From assembly GCF_000372825.1 (NCBI RefSeq), contig NZ_KB910516.1, positions 2,833,825 to 2,897,824 of the forward strand: 64,000 bases of DNA, in the 5' to 3' direction. This DNA comes from Methylobacterium sp. 77 (GTDB lineage: Bacteria > Pseudomonadota > Alphaproteobacteria > Rhizobiales > Beijerinckiaceae). Each line of letters begins with the position of its first letter. Position 1 is the first letter of the stretch. A model generated the notes under the pieces. The model worked only from the letters and a program-made list of their open reading frames with translations. It had not been told where the DNA came from and searched no databases. Positions 37,831 to 47,066 of this stretch are shown here, in pieces. The position numbers were made by a program, and so were the translations under genes.

Positions 37831-37857
37831 CAGACACCGTCACGCGATCACAGAGAC

Positions 37858-39276
37858 GTGGATCACGCCATGGCGCTGGCCGGCTTGACCCTGTCGGAGT
37901 TGAAGCGAAGCATCGCCGCCACGTGGCGGGCGCGCCCGAAACCACGCCGGATGTGGAAAGCGGTGGCGCGCGCCATCGGAAACGCTCTGCCGAAGGGCCT
38001 CTATGCCCGCTCGCTGATCATCATCATCGCGCCGGTGGTGCTGCTGCAATCGGTCATCGCCTACACCTTCATGGAGCGGCACTGGCAGCTCGTGACCCGC
38101 CGCCTCTCGGCGGCCGTGACTTCCGACGTGGCGGCCCTGATCGACATCTACGAGAGCTATCCGCAGGACAAGGACGCCGACACGCTCACCCGCATCGCGG
38201 GCACGCGGCTGAACCTCGACCTCGATATCCTCAAGGGGGCCAAGCTTCCGCTGCCGGGGCCACGCCCGTTCTTCTCGATCCTCGACGAGGCGCTCTCGGA
38301 GGAACTCGCCAAGCAGATCGGCCGGCCGTTCTGGATCGACACGGTCGGCCGCTCCAGCCTCATCGAGATCCGCGTCGAGATTCCGGACGGGGTGCTGCGG
38401 GTGATGGCGCGGCGGAGCATGGCCTATGCCTCGAACTCGCATATCTTCCTGCTCTGGATGAGCGGCTCGTCCCTCGTCCTGCTCGGCGTCGCGATCCTGT
38501 TCCTGCGCAACCAGATCAAGCCGATCCTGCGGCTCGCAGCCGTGGCCGAGAGCTTCGGCAAGGGCCGCGAGATCGAATTCCGCCCGCGCGGCGCCCGCGA
38601 GGTACGTCAGGCCGGCCACGCCTTCATCGAGATGAAGCGGCGCATCGAGCGGGCGATGGAACAGCGCACCACCATGCTCAACGGCGTGAGCCACGACCTG
38701 CGCACCATCATCACGCGGTTCAAGCTCTCCCTCGCCCTGGTCGATCAGACTGCGGAGGTGGAAGACCTCCAGCGCGACGTCGACGAGATGAGCCGGATGC
38801 TGGAAGCCTATCTCGCCTTCGCGCGCGGTGATTCCGGCGAGACCGCCGTGCCCACCGACATGCGGGCGATGCTGGAGGATCTGCGCACCGATGTGGAGCG
38901 CCTCGGCGCCCATGTGACCGAGGTCGAACTCGATGGCCGGGTCACCGTGACGCTACGACCCGATGCGTTCCGTCGATGCCTCTTCAACCTCGCCGCCAAC
39001 GCGGCCTGCTACGGCGACACGGTGGCGATCCGCGGTCGCACCGAGGCGCGCTCCTTCCTCGTCTCCATCGATGACGATGGTCCCGGCATCGCCATCGAAA
39101 GCCGCGAGGAGGTGTTCAAGCCCTTCGTCCGCCTCGACGATGCGCGCCAGGATGCCGGCGGTTCGGGCCTCGGTCTCGCCATCGCCCGCGACATCGCCCG
39201 CGCCCATGGCGGCGATGTCAGCCTCCACGACAGCCCGCTTGGAGGATTGCGCGCCACGGTGCGCATCCCGGCGTAA
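37858..39276 (+). CDS. Sensor histidine kinase (EnvZ-like)
   Basis: A 472-aa membrane kinase, the likely partner of the adjacent response regulator. Two membrane segments (about 45-70 and 190-212) flank a periplasmic domain of roughly 120 residues; a HAMP region follows. The H-box is LNGVSHDLRTIITRF with the phosphorylated His before Asp. The ATP-binding domain has NLAANAACYG, DDGPGIAIE and GSGLGLAIARDIA. All catalytic motifs are present, so it should be active. The signal sensed is unknown. The long basic N-terminus before the first helix is a minor oddity, and a later start is possible. Confidence 0.88.
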   Translation: MDHAMALAGLTLSELKRSIAATWRARPKPRRMWKAVARAIGNALPKGLYARSLIIIIAPVVLLQSVIAYTFMERHWQLVTRRLSAAVTSDVAALIDIYESYPQDKDADTLTRIAGTRLNLDLDILKGAKLPLPGPRPFFSILDEALSEELAKQIGRPFWIDTVGRSSLIEIRVEIPDGVLRVMARRSMAYASNSHIFLLWMSGSSLVLLGVAILFLRNQIKPILRLAAVAESFGKGREIEFRPRGAREVRQAGHAFIEMKRRIERAMEQRTTMLNGVSHDLRTIITRFKLSLALVDQTAEVEDLQRDVDEMSRMLEAYLAFARGDSGETAVPTDMRAMLEDLRTDVERLGAHVTEVELDGRVTVTLRPDAFRRCLFNLAANAACYGDTVAIRGRTEARSFLVSIDDDGPGIAIESREEVFKPFVRLDDARQDAGGSGLGLAIARDIARAHGGDVSLHDSPLGGLRATVRIPA

Positions 39277-39398
39277 GTGCCGGGCTCCGGTAAAATTTGT
39301 TGCGTGCGGGGTGTCCCCACATGCGCGCGGCGGTGCTATGACCGGTGCCGCTTCAGAGAGAAGGGCCGAATCTCGGTCCCGACAAACGCGAGTACGCC

Positions 39399-39590
39399 AT
39401 GAACCCGCTGGGTCCCGTCCTGATCGTCCTGCTCATCCCGATCTCAGCCATCGGCGTCCTGCTCTACACCGATACCGGTATCGAGCCGGCGCTGTTCACC
39501 GCGACGGTGAAGACCTTCGTCGCCCTGTTCGTGATCGCCGGAATCCTGTCTTACGGCGCCAGCCGCCTCGCGGCACGCTCGGAAGGCTGA
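39399..39590 (+). CDS. Small two-helix membrane protein
   Basis: A 63-aa protein starting MNPLGPVLIVLLIPISAIG, with two hydrophobic segments (about 5-24 and 33-56) and a short basic tail. No family is recognised. It is on the same strand as the kinase, 122 bp downstream, and 76 bp ahead of the extensin-like gene, so it could belong to either unit. Codon use is typical of the neighbours. A longer start 18 codons upstream exists, but the extra residues are hydrophilic. Confidence 0.55.
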   Translation: MNPLGPVLIVLLIPISAIGVLLYTDTGIEPALFTATVKTFVALFVIAGILSYGASRLAARSEG

Positions 39591-39666
39591 GCCCACGCAC
39601 GGGGGCCGCTCCATCGCGGGGCCGGCCTTCCGTCGACGCGTCGGCAGTGATGGGATCGAGGACGAC

Positions 39667-40611
39667 ATGATGGCCGCCCTCGCTCGATATCCCGCGCCTT
39701 GCCGGCATCCCATACGACGGGGGACGCGGCCGTTCGCCGGCTTCAGCCTTGCTGCGGCCGTCCTGGCGATGGCGCTGGCGAGCCATCCGGCTCTGTCCGC
39801 CGAGGATCGCCCGGCCACCACCCCTTCGGTGATGCCCGAGCCGCCGATCCGTCCCGTCGAGTTGAAGCCCGAGCCCCCGCCGATGCCCGCGACGGCACCG
39901 GCTCTGCCGGATGCTCCGACGCCGCCGGAACGACCCGCGGAACTGACACCCGCCACGCCGACCGCACCCGAGCCCGGCCCGGCTTCCGAAATGCCGGTCC
40001 CGCCGCCTCGCCCCACCGATCTCTCCCCATCGCCTCCGACCACGCCTGCGCTCGCGCTGACGGTGACGCCGGCCGACGACACCGCCTGCCGCAAGCGGCT
40101 CGAACGCCTGGGGGCGACGTTCGAGCCATTGCCACCGATTTCGAACGGTCAGTGCGGCGCGGAGAAGCCGTTGAAGCTCTCGCGCCTTTCCGGCGGCGTG
40201 GTGCTCAACCCGGCCGCCACCCTCGTCTGCGGCACCGCCGAGGCGCTGGCGCGCTGGACGACCGAGGCACAGGAAACCGCCGAGCAGGTCCTGAAGGCGC
40301 CGATCAAGAGCCTGTCCATCGGCTCGACCTATGAGTGCCGCGGCCAGAACCACGATCCGGATGCCAAGCTCAGCGAGCACAGTTTCGCCAATGGCGTCGA
40401 CGTGATGGGCTTCGGCTTCGATGGCCACGGGCCGATCCAGATCGGCGCCGGTCTCGACGGCGCTCCGGAGGCGACGTTCCAGGCGGCCGTCCGCGCGAAG
40501 GCATGCCTCTTCTTCCGCACCGTGCTCGGACCGGGGTCCGATGCGGCCCATGGCAACCACCTCCATCTCGACGAGCGCGAGCGGAATGCAGGGCATCGCC
40601 TCTGCCAGTAG
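39667..40611 (+). CDS. Extensin-like C-terminal domain protein (cell-wall associated)
   Basis: A 314-aa exported protein: signal peptide within the first 45 residues (LAMALASHPALSA), then a Pro-rich linker (about 50-135) and a C-terminal extensin-like domain. The latter has the fingerprints SEHSFANGVDVMGF and DAAHGNHLHLDE, a His/Asp set like that of M15-type metallopeptidases that cleave peptidoglycan peptides. Its function is probably cell-wall modification, but catalytic activity of this family is not settled. The next gene is an L,D-transpeptidase on the same strand (77 bp gap), which supports a cell-wall role. Confidence 0.82.
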   Translation: MMAALARYPAPCRHPIRRGTRPFAGFSLAAAVLAMALASHPALSAEDRPATTPSVMPEPPIRPVELKPEPPPMPATAPALPDAPTPPERPAELTPATPTAPEPGPASEMPVPPPRPTDLSPSPPTTPALALTVTPADDTACRKRLERLGATFEPLPPISNGQCGAEKPLKLSRLSGGVVLNPAATLVCGTAEALARWTTEAQETAEQVLKAPIKSLSIGSTYECRGQNHDPDAKLSEHSFANGVDVMGFGFDGHGPIQIGAGLDGAPEATFQAAVRAKACLFFRTVLGPGSDAAHGNHLHLDERERNAGHRLCQ

Positions 40612-40688
40612 GAGGCGTGGAACGCCGATGGCCCGGTTCGGCTTGATCAGGCGGACCTGTCGATCCACCGGCGAGAGTTGAACCCACG

Positions 40689-41945
40689 ATGTCCCATTTG
40701 CCCCCGCCGAGCGCTTGCGCGCTCATGGCTCTGTTGTGTCTGGCCGTACCGGCCGGGGCGGCGGACGGAAAGCAGGGGGAACCGCCGACCTCGGAACCGA
40801 GCAAGGGCATCGCCACCGAGGCGCTGACGATCGAGGCGATCAACGGGGCGACGTTCACGGCCCCAGAGACGTCGGTCGAGAGCGAGAAGGCAGGTTCCAA
40901 GACGGCGTCGGAGGGCGAGAAAACCACAGACGCCAGGACAGCCAAGAATACGAAACCGCCCAAGCGCAGGAAGACAGACAAGCCCAAGGCGGCCACGGAC
41001 AAATCCGACAAACGTCCGCAGCCGCTCCTAGTGAAGGTGCAGGTGCTGCTCGACCGGGCCCATTTCTCGCCGGGCGCCATCGACGGGCTCGATGGCGAGA
41101 ACATGAGGGGCGCGCTCTCGGCCTTCGCCGTAGCCCAGGGATTGCCGCCCACCAAGGCGTTGAACCGGGAGCTCTTCGACAAGCTGGCCGCATCGAGCAG
41201 CGAGCCGGTGGTCACGTCCTACACCGTCACCGATGCCGACGTTGCCGGCCCCTTCGTCGAGAAAATTCCTCCCAAGATGGAGGAGCAGGCCGATCTCGAA
41301 GCGATGAGCTACACCAATCCGCGCGAGATGCTGGCCGAACGGTTCCACATGTCGCGCGACCTCGTCTCCGCCCTGAACCCCGACGCCGCCCTCGACAAGT
41401 CGGGCACCGTCGTCACCGTGGCGGCGGTCCCGCCGCTGGAAACCGGCAAGCCGACGCCGCCAGTGGAGGCCAAGGCCAAGTCGGGCCGCAAGTCGGGCGC
41501 CGGGGATTCCAAGGATACGCAGAAGAAGGACATCGCCCGAATCGAGGTCGACAAGGTGACGCGCCATGTGCGCGGCTTCGGTGAGGATGGCACCCTGCGT
41601 GCCTATTACCCCGCCTCCATCGGCAGTGAGGAAAAGCCAGCCCCCTCCGGCGAGGCGAAGGTGAAGGGCGTCGCCTTCTCACCCTGGTACACCTACAATC
41701 CGAAATACCGCTTCAAGGGCGTGAGCGCCAAGACGAGATTCTCGATTCATCCCGGCCCGAACAACCCCGTCGGCATCGTCTGGATCGACCTGTCGATCCC
41801 CTCCTACGGCATCCACGGCACGCCCGAACCGGAGAAGGTCGGCAAGACCGAATCGCATGGCTGCATCCGCCTGACCAACTGGGATGCCCGCGACCTGGCC
41901 AGCCGCGTCGAGCGCGGAGCCAAGGTGACGTTCAAGGACGAATGA
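40689..41945 (+). CDS. L,D-transpeptidase with peptidoglycan-binding domain
   Basis: A 418-aa exported protein. A signal peptide (about 1-24) is followed by a Lys/Thr/Ser-rich region to residue 115, then a peptidoglycan-binding-like segment (VKVQVLLDRAHFSPGAIDGL) and a YkuD catalytic domain from about 275. The active-site block is GKTESHGCIRLTNWDA, with His and Cys in SHGC. It forms 3-3 crosslinks or attaches proteins to peptidoglycan. It follows an extensin-like gene and is convergent with the ABC importer genes. The basic linker is long compared with many relatives. Confidence 0.9.
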   Translation: MSHLPPPSACALMALLCLAVPAGAADGKQGEPPTSEPSKGIATEALTIEAINGATFTAPETSVESEKAGSKTASEGEKTTDARTAKNTKPPKRRKTDKPKAATDKSDKRPQPLLVKVQVLLDRAHFSPGAIDGLDGENMRGALSAFAVAQGLPPTKALNRELFDKLAASSSEPVVTSYTVTDADVAGPFVEKIPPKMEEQADLEAMSYTNPREMLAERFHMSRDLVSALNPDAALDKSGTVVTVAAVPPLETGKPTPPVEAKAKSGRKSGAGDSKDTQKKDIARIEVDKVTRHVRGFGEDGTLRAYYPASIGSEEKPAPSGEAKVKGVAFSPWYTYNPKYRFKGVSAKTRFSIHPGPNNPVGIVWIDLSIPSYGIHGTPEPEKVGKTESHGCIRLTNWDARDLASRVERGAKVTFKDE

Positions 41946-41949
41946 AGCG

Positions 41950-42675
41950 TCAGCGCCGCGCGAGACCCGCCAGCGCCAGCATCGCTGCATCGCAGAGGAA
42001 GGCCAGCGCGGCGGTGGCGAGGGCGCCCTGCAGCATCGGCAGGACGTTCTGGTTCTGCAGCCCGGCGACGATCGGCGTGCCGAGCGTCGATGCGCCGGCA
42101 AGGGCCCCGACCGCCGTGGTGGCGATCGCCAGGATCAGCGCCGTGCGCAGGGCGTCGACGAGGCCGGGCATCGCCAAGGGCAGCTCCACCCGCAGCAGGA
42201 TCTGCGCCTGAGTGAAGCCGAGTGCCTGCGCCGCTTCGCGCGCCTCCGGCGACACCGATTCCAAGGCGCCGACCGTGCCGCGCAGGACCGGCATGATGCC
42301 GTAGGCGACGAGCGCCAGCAATGTCGGCGGGCCTCCGAATCCGAGGACCGGCAGGGCGAGGGCCACCATCACCACCGGCGGCACCGCCTGCGCGGCAGCG
42401 GCGATGGCATCGATGCCGCCACGGAGCGGCGCGGCGAAGGTGCGCGTGACGAGGATGCCGAGACCGAGGCCGAGAACCGCCACCAGGGCGAGGCCGGCCC
42501 CGGCGAGGGCGAGGTGGTGCATGGCAAGGGCCAGCAACCGGTCGAGGTTCAGGCCGCGTCGCGGTTCCTCGCCGAGGCCGGCGACGATCCAGGCGGCGAC
42601 GGTCGGATGGCTCGTCACGGCGAGTCCCGCTCCGACGAGGCCGACGGCGATGGCTTGGCGATAGCCCGCGCTCAT
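41950..42675 (-). CDS. ABC transporter permease, osmoprotectant (OpuC/ProW) type, second subunit
   Basis: A 241-aa permease with about six helices. The EAA-type loop contacting an ATPase is visible as EAAQALGFTQAQILLRVELP. The start ATG at 42675 overlaps the stop of the first permease by 4 bp (ATGA), so they are coupled. This is the second of two permeases of a quaternary-amine or glycine-betaine importer. The substrate-binding protein is the first gene. No ATPase gene follows; the next gene, the L,D-transpeptidase, is convergent, and its stop is 4 bp away. Confidence 0.84.
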   Translation of the reverse strand: MSAGYRQAIAVGLVGAGLAVTSHPTVAAWIVAGLGEEPRRGLNLDRLLALAMHHLALAGAGLALVAVLGLGLGILVTRTFAAPLRGGIDAIAAAAQAVPPVVMVALALPVLGFGGPPTLLALVAYGIMPVLRGTVGALESVSPEAREAAQALGFTQAQILLRVELPLAMPGLVDALRTALILAIATTAVGALAGASTLGTPIVAGLQNQNVLPMLQGALATAALAFLCDAAMLALAGLARR

Positions 42676-43856
42676 GCGCGCCACCGGACCCGGCAGCGTG
42701 CCTCGACGGCACTCAAGAGCCATTCGGCCGCGAGCGACAGGACGACGATGGGAATGGCGCCGAGCAGGATCAGGTCGGGCGCGAACTGCGCCATACCGTC
42801 GAAGACGATCCGCCCGAGGCCGCCCGCGCCGATGAGGGCGCCGAGGGTCGCGAGGCCGAGGCTCTGGACGACGGCGACCCTCAACGCCCCGACGAGCACA
42901 GGCGCGCCGAGCGGTAGCCTGACCTGCCCGAGGATCTGCAGCTTCGTCAGGCCGAGGGCTTCGGCAGCGTCGATGGATGCGGGATCGGCCGAGCGCAGGG
43001 CCGTGCCGATCCCGCGCCACAGGGGAAGCAGCAGGTAGGCGGCGATGCCGACAAGGGCGGGCCATGGCCCGAGCGCGGAGAGTCCGAGATCGCGCAGCGT
43101 CGGCATGGCCCGAAGCAACCCGGAGACGAGGGCGACAAGGCCGCCGAACAAGGCGACGGCGGGAATGACCTGCACACCGCTGACGAAGAGGCCGACGATG
43201 CCCTGGCCTGATCGCCAGAGCGACAGGGTGATGGCCGAGAGGATGGCGAGGACGACCGCGCCGCCGGAAAGGAGCAGGTGTTCGGCGATGGCATCCTGCA
43301 AAGCCGCCTGCCGCCCGGCATATTCCACCGCCAGCGACAGGTGATCCAGAGCGCCGCGTTGTCCTGCAACGATCAGAAAGCCCAGGCCGCCGATCACCAG
43401 GAGCGGACCGAGGCCACGACGCTGCGCATGTCCGATGCCGGTTCCCGCCAGGGCCAGAAGACAGACCGAGGCGATCCAGAACCCCGAACCGAGACTGGCC
43501 CTCGCCGCCGGCGGCTGGGTCGCGAGGAGATGTGCCGCCTGCGCATTGAGGCCGAGCAGGAGCACGGCCCAGGCCGCCAGGACGAGGCCCGACGCGAGCA
43601 CGCCGCCGATGCGCCGCGGCGGCAACACGAGAGCTCCGAGCCCCGCGAGAGAGAGGGCCGAGACGAGACCGATCGACGGGTTCGCGAAAGCCCAGGCGTA
43701 GACCGGATCGCCGGGCAGGAGGCGGTTGGCAGCGAGGTTCAGGAGCGGCAGGCCGTGAAGCCCGGCGAGGAGCGGGCCAGCCGCCAGGATCCCGGCCATC
43801 GCAGCGGGGGAGACGAGGGTTCGAAGCGTGGACGTCGCCGTTGCCTCCGTCCTCAC
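42672..43856 (-). CDS. ABC transporter permease, osmoprotectant type, first subunit with extended N-terminus
   Basis: A 394-aa membrane protein. The C-terminal half (about 190-390) is a standard OpuCB-like permease with EAAEALGLTKLQILGQVRLP as the ATPase-contact loop. The N-terminal half adds about four helices that are not needed in the shorter partner (241 aa). The start overlaps the end of the substrate-binding gene by 4 bp and the end overlaps the next permease by 4 bp, so all three are one coupled operon. No ATPase is in the operon. The N-terminal extension is known in some YehW/YehY-type systems, which fits a low-affinity betaine-type transporter. Confidence 0.82.
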   Translation of the reverse strand: MRTEATATSTLRTLVSPAAMAGILAAGPLLAGLHGLPLLNLAANRLLPGDPVYAWAFANPSIGLVSALSLAGLGALVLPPRRIGGVLASGLVLAAWAVLLLGLNAQAAHLLATQPPAARASLGSGFWIASVCLLALAGTGIGHAQRRGLGPLLVIGGLGFLIVAGQRGALDHLSLAVEYAGRQAALQDAIAEHLLLSGGAVVLAILSAITLSLWRSGQGIVGLFVSGVQVIPAVALFGGLVALVSGLLRAMPTLRDLGLSALGPWPALVGIAAYLLLPLWRGIGTALRSADPASIDAAEALGLTKLQILGQVRLPLGAPVLVGALRVAVVQSLGLATLGALIGAGGLGRIVFDGMAQFAPDLILLGAIPIVVLSLAAEWLLSAVEARCRVRWRA

Positions 43857-44845
43857 CCGATCAGCCCGCGCTCGGTGAGGTAGCGCCGCGCGACCCGATC
43901 CGCGACCTCACCCTCGACCGTAATCCGGGCGTTGAGCGCGCGCAGAGTCGGAGCGTCGAGGCCGACGAAGATCCGCTCCAGAGCCGGTCGGATCGCGGGA
44001 TACCGCTCGAGCGCGGAGACGCGGATGACCGGCGTCACCTCGTAGACGATCTGGGCGCCGAGCGGATCGCTCATCACCACGAGGTCGAGGGCGGAGAGTG
44101 CCCCGTCGGTGCCGTAGACCATGCCCGCATTGACCCCGCTGATCCCCTGCGCCGCGGCCCGGGCCGTCACCGCCGTATCCCCGCCGGGAAGGCTGATGAT
44201 GCGGTCGAGCGGCAGGCTGAACCGATAAGCCGCCTCGAAGGACGGAAGTGCCGCCGGGCTGTCCACGAACTCGGTCGAGGCCGCGAGGGTGACGAGGCCG
44301 TTATTCGCGACCCCGGCGAAATCAGCCATCGTGGCCAGACGCCGCTTTCGCGCGAAAGCGCCGTTGACGGCGATGAGCCAGGTATTGTTGGCGGGCGCCC
44401 GGGCGAGCCAAACCAGCCCCCGTTCGGCGTCCTTGAGCCGAATGGTGTCGTAGGCCGCTTGCGGTATCTTCCAGGCCGGATCGGTCTCGGTCCCGGTGAA
44501 GAAGGCGCCGTTGCCGGTATATTCCGGGTAAATGTCCACCTCACCCGAGAGCAATGCGCTGCGGACGATCAGGGTGGGGCCGAGCCCGAGCTTTCGCGTG
44601 ACCGGCACGCCGAGATGCTCCAGCGCCAGTGCGATCATCGCACCCGTCAGCGCGCCCTCGGTATCGCTCTTCGACGCGACGACGAGGGGACGGTCCGCCC
44701 ATGCGGAAACACCCGGCGCAAGCGCGGATGCCGCCAGCATCGCCAGGACGCGGCGCCGGCTCGAAGCCCCGGAACCGTGCCGGTCTCCCGCCTCCGATGT
44801 CGCAGGCAGCGGCCCCGAGCGCGAAAATGTATCGTGCGATAACAT
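43853..44845 (-). CDS. ABC transporter substrate-binding protein, glycine-betaine/choline type
   Basis: A 330-aa protein starting at 44845. It has a twin-arginine type signal (SSRRRVLAMLAASALAPGVSA), so it may be exported folded. Its mature part follows the OpuAC/OsmF layout: VVASKSDTEGALTGAMIALAL at the beginning, GEVDIYPEYTGNG, and a late lobe with NAGMVYGTDGAL. It belongs to the type that binds quaternary ammonium compounds. It is the first gene of a coupled operon with two permeases. An alternative start at 44890 is possible. Confidence 0.82.
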   Translation of the reverse strand: MLSHDTFSRSGPLPATSEAGDRHGSGASSRRRVLAMLAASALAPGVSAWADRPLVVASKSDTEGALTGAMIALALEHLGVPVTRKLGLGPTLIVRSALLSGEVDIYPEYTGNGAFFTGTETDPAWKIPQAAYDTIRLKDAERGLVWLARAPANNTWLIAVNGAFARKRRLATMADFAGVANNGLVTLAASTEFVDSPAALPSFEAAYRFSLPLDRIISLPGGDTAVTARAAAQGISGVNAGMVYGTDGALSALDLVVMSDPLGAQIVYEVTPVIRVSALERYPAIRPALERIFVGLDAPTLRALNARITVEGEVADRVARRYLTERGLIG

Positions 44846-45032
44846 TAACCCGATCCTGAACCTCCGTGACTGATTTCTTCGCCTTGACACGCCAAGCGGA
44901 ACGGGCGACGGCTCGACCGTTGCCGCGAACGCTCTCCGTCATTCATGCCGATCCGATGGGTGGCAAGCCTGTAAGGGTACAAATGACGGCACCGTTCCGG
45001 GCAGGAATGAATCGAAGGGAAGAATCCCCAGC

Positions 45033-45422
45033 GTGAGTGCTGAACAGAACGACACTCTCCTCGACGGTGCCAGAGTTCTGGTGGTCGAAGACGAAGCGGC
45101 CATTTCGATGTTGCTCGAGGACATGCTGCTCGATTTCGGGTGCACCGTCGTCGGGCCCGCGGCGCGTCTTGCGACAGCCCTGGAGATGGCCCGGACCGAG
45201 ACCTTCGAGGTCGCGATCCTCGACGTCAACGTCGCCGGCGAGCCGATCTATCCGGTTGCCGAGGCGATCACCGAGCGTGATTTGCCCATCGTCTTCTCGA
45301 CGGGCTACGGCGGCGCGGGGATTCGTGAGCCGTTCCGCGATCGCCCCGTGGTCCAGAAACCGTTCAGCCAGGCCGATCTGAAGCGCACGCTGATCGCAGC
45401 CCTTGCGGCGGTGAAGAAGTAG
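45033..45422 (+). CDS. Receiver-only response regulator
   Basis: A 129-aa single-domain receiver from the GTG at 45033. The acidic pair is in VLVVEDEAAISML, the phospho-acceptor Asp in VAILDVNVAGEP, and the conserved Lys in VVQKPFSQADL; the Thr position is the Ser in PIVFSTGYG. There is no output domain, so it must act on a partner protein, like CheY-type or stress-response receivers in Hyphomicrobiales. No kinase is adjacent. It is divergent from the importer operon across 187 bp. A purine-rich AAGGGA lies 14 bases upstream of the GTG. Confidence 0.84.
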   Translation: MSAEQNDTLLDGARVLVVEDEAAISMLLEDMLLDFGCTVVGPAARLATALEMARTETFEVAILDVNVAGEPIYPVAEAITERDLPIVFSTGYGGAGIREPFRDRPVVQKPFSQADLKRTLIAALAAVKK

Positions 45423-45496
45423 GCTTCTCGTTCGGATCAGGAGATGTCGGCCATTCCCGTCGGAATGGAGATCGAGACGCCGCGAAGCGTTTCCGC

Positions 45497-45889
45497 TCAC
45501 ATTCCCTCGATTGCGAAAGCATCGGGCAGGTGGCGAGGCCAGGTACGGGGCGCCACGAACACCGCGTCCGCCCTGAACGTCATGGTCCCATGACGCGGGT
45601 TGCGCGCGATCCAGGCGCGGACCGCCCGAGAAAACCGGGCGCGCTTCTTGGCATCGATGGCGACCAGGGCGGCATCGAGCGTCGCCCTCGCCTTCACCTC
45701 CACGAAGGCGATGGTGTCCCCCCGTCGTAGGATCAGATCGATCTCGCCGCCCCCCGCGCTGAAGCGTCGGGCCAGGGGGCGATACCCCTTCACCATCATC
45801 GCGATCAGCGCGAGGGTTTCGCCCGAATGGCCGCGCAGGTAGGTGGCGCGACGCCGTCCCTTCGCATCGACGAGCTTAGACGTCCGCAT
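45497..45889 (-). CDS. yraN: YraN/UPF0102 family nuclease-like protein
   Basis: A 130-aa protein of the YraN family, small proteins with a restriction-endonuclease-like core. The signature is [21 protein letters not shown], with the Asp and Glu/Lys (E-V-K) positions of the PD-(D/E)XK fold, although activity has not been shown for most members. The start at 45889 lies within the end of rsmI (14-bp overlap), so it is translated from the rsmI transcript. The rsmI-yraN pair is common in proteobacteria. Length is typical. Confidence 0.9.
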   Translation of the reverse strand: MRTSKLVDAKGRRRATYLRGHSGETLALIAMMVKGYRPLARRFSAGGGEIDLILRRGDTIAFVEVKARATLDAALVAIDAKKRARFSRAVRAWIARNPRHGTMTFRADAVFVAPRTWPRHLPDAFAIEGM

Positions 45890-46838
45890 CGTTGCGCCGG
45901 GCGAGGACGAGGGCGCGGGCATAGACCACGCGGCGCGGCTGGCCGGTGGCATCGGACACGAGAGCGGCGGCATCCTTGATCGAGTGACGGGTGAGCGCCG
46001 CCTCGATCGCCGCGTCGAGGCCGGCCTCGACCTCCTCCTCCGGAGGCTCCTCGGGGTTTGTGCCGATCACCACCACCACCTCGCCCTTGGGCGCTCCCTC
46101 CTCGGCGAACGTCTCGGCGAGGGTGGCGAGGGTGCCGCGCCGGATCGTCTCGTAGAGCTTGGTGAGTTCGCGCGCGACCGCCGCCGGCCGGTTTCCTCCG
46201 AGGATTGCCGCGGCATCGACCAGCATCTCGGGCAGGCGATGCGGCGACTCGAACAGGACGAGCGTGCCCGGAATCTGCCCCAGCGCCGCGAGCCGGTTGC
46301 GCCGGGCACCGGATTTCTGGGGCAGGAACCCCTCGAAAAAGAACCGGTCGGTGGGCAGGCCCGCCGCGACGATGGCGGTCATGACCGCCGACGGGCCGGG
46401 AATCGGGGTCACCGCGATGCCTGCCTCGATCGCCGCCTGGACGAGCTTGAAGCCGGGATCGGAGACGAGTGGCGTGCCGGCATCCGAGACCAGGGCCAGG
46501 GCCTCGCCGTTCTGCATCCGCGCGATCATCCGCTCGCGTACCGCCGCGTTCGAATGCTCGTGATAGGCGACCAGCGGGGTCGTGATGCCGTAATGCATCA
46601 GCAGGGTACGGGTGACGCGGGTATCCTCGGCGAGCACGGTGTCGGCCGCCGCGAGGGTCGCCAGCGCGCGGAACGACACGTCCTTGAGGTTGCCGATCGG
46701 GGTCGCGACCACGTGGAGGCCGGGATCGAGCGGTTGCGCCTCCGCCGCCAGCCCGAAGGCCGTGAAGGTGGAAACCGGCTTGGCCGGGTCGTGTCCCGCT
46801 TTCGAGCGCCGCGTCCGGTTGTCGATTCTTTGAGTCAT
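45876..46838 (-). CDS. rsmI: 16S rRNA 2'-O-ribose C1402 methyltransferase RsmI
   Basis: SAM-dependent tetrapyrrole-methylase-fold enzyme that modifies C1402 of 16S rRNA. The ATG at 46838 ([13 protein letters not shown]) gives 320 aa. Motifs include [46 protein letters not shown] and the nucleotide-pocket [10 protein letters not shown]. The frame continues to 46970 without homology. It is followed by yraN with a 14-bp overlap. It is divergent from an LpoA-like lipoprotein, an arrangement reminiscent of E. coli yraL-lpoA-yraN. Confidence 0.95.
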   Translation of the reverse strand: MTQRIDNRTRRSKAGHDPAKPVSTFTAFGLAAEAQPLDPGLHVVATPIGNLKDVSFRALATLAAADTVLAEDTRVTRTLLMHYGITTPLVAYHEHSNAAVRERMIARMQNGEALALVSDAGTPLVSDPGFKLVQAAIEAGIAVTPIPGPSAVMTAIVAAGLPTDRFFFEGFLPQKSGARRNRLAALGQIPGTLVLFESPHRLPEMLVDAAAILGGNRPAAVARELTKLYETIRRGTLATLAETFAEEGAPKGEVVVVIGTNPEEPPEEEVEAGLDAAIEAALTRHSIKDAAALVSDATGQPRRVVYARALVLARRNDADV

Positions 46839-47066
46839 GGTCCCGACCTTGTCCTGACCTCGACCTTGCCACGGAGACACAGGGCGGAGGAATGCCCGCG
46901 CCGGGGGTGTCGGCACATTTACTTTTCCTATCCAGGCTTTAACCGTGCAGGCTCCACGATTGGGCCGCATGCTGGCGACGAGGAGTGCCTTGCCATGGGG
47001 AAGAGCCCTGAATTGGGGAAACGCCCTGTACTGGAGGGGAGCCTTGCAACGGGCCCCGGTCCAGCC

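Noticed and set aside
45843..47066. Upstream extension of the LpoA-like gene by about 400 codons
   Set aside because: The extension is antisense to rsmI and yraN, and the lipobox after the Met at 47067 gives a natural start.
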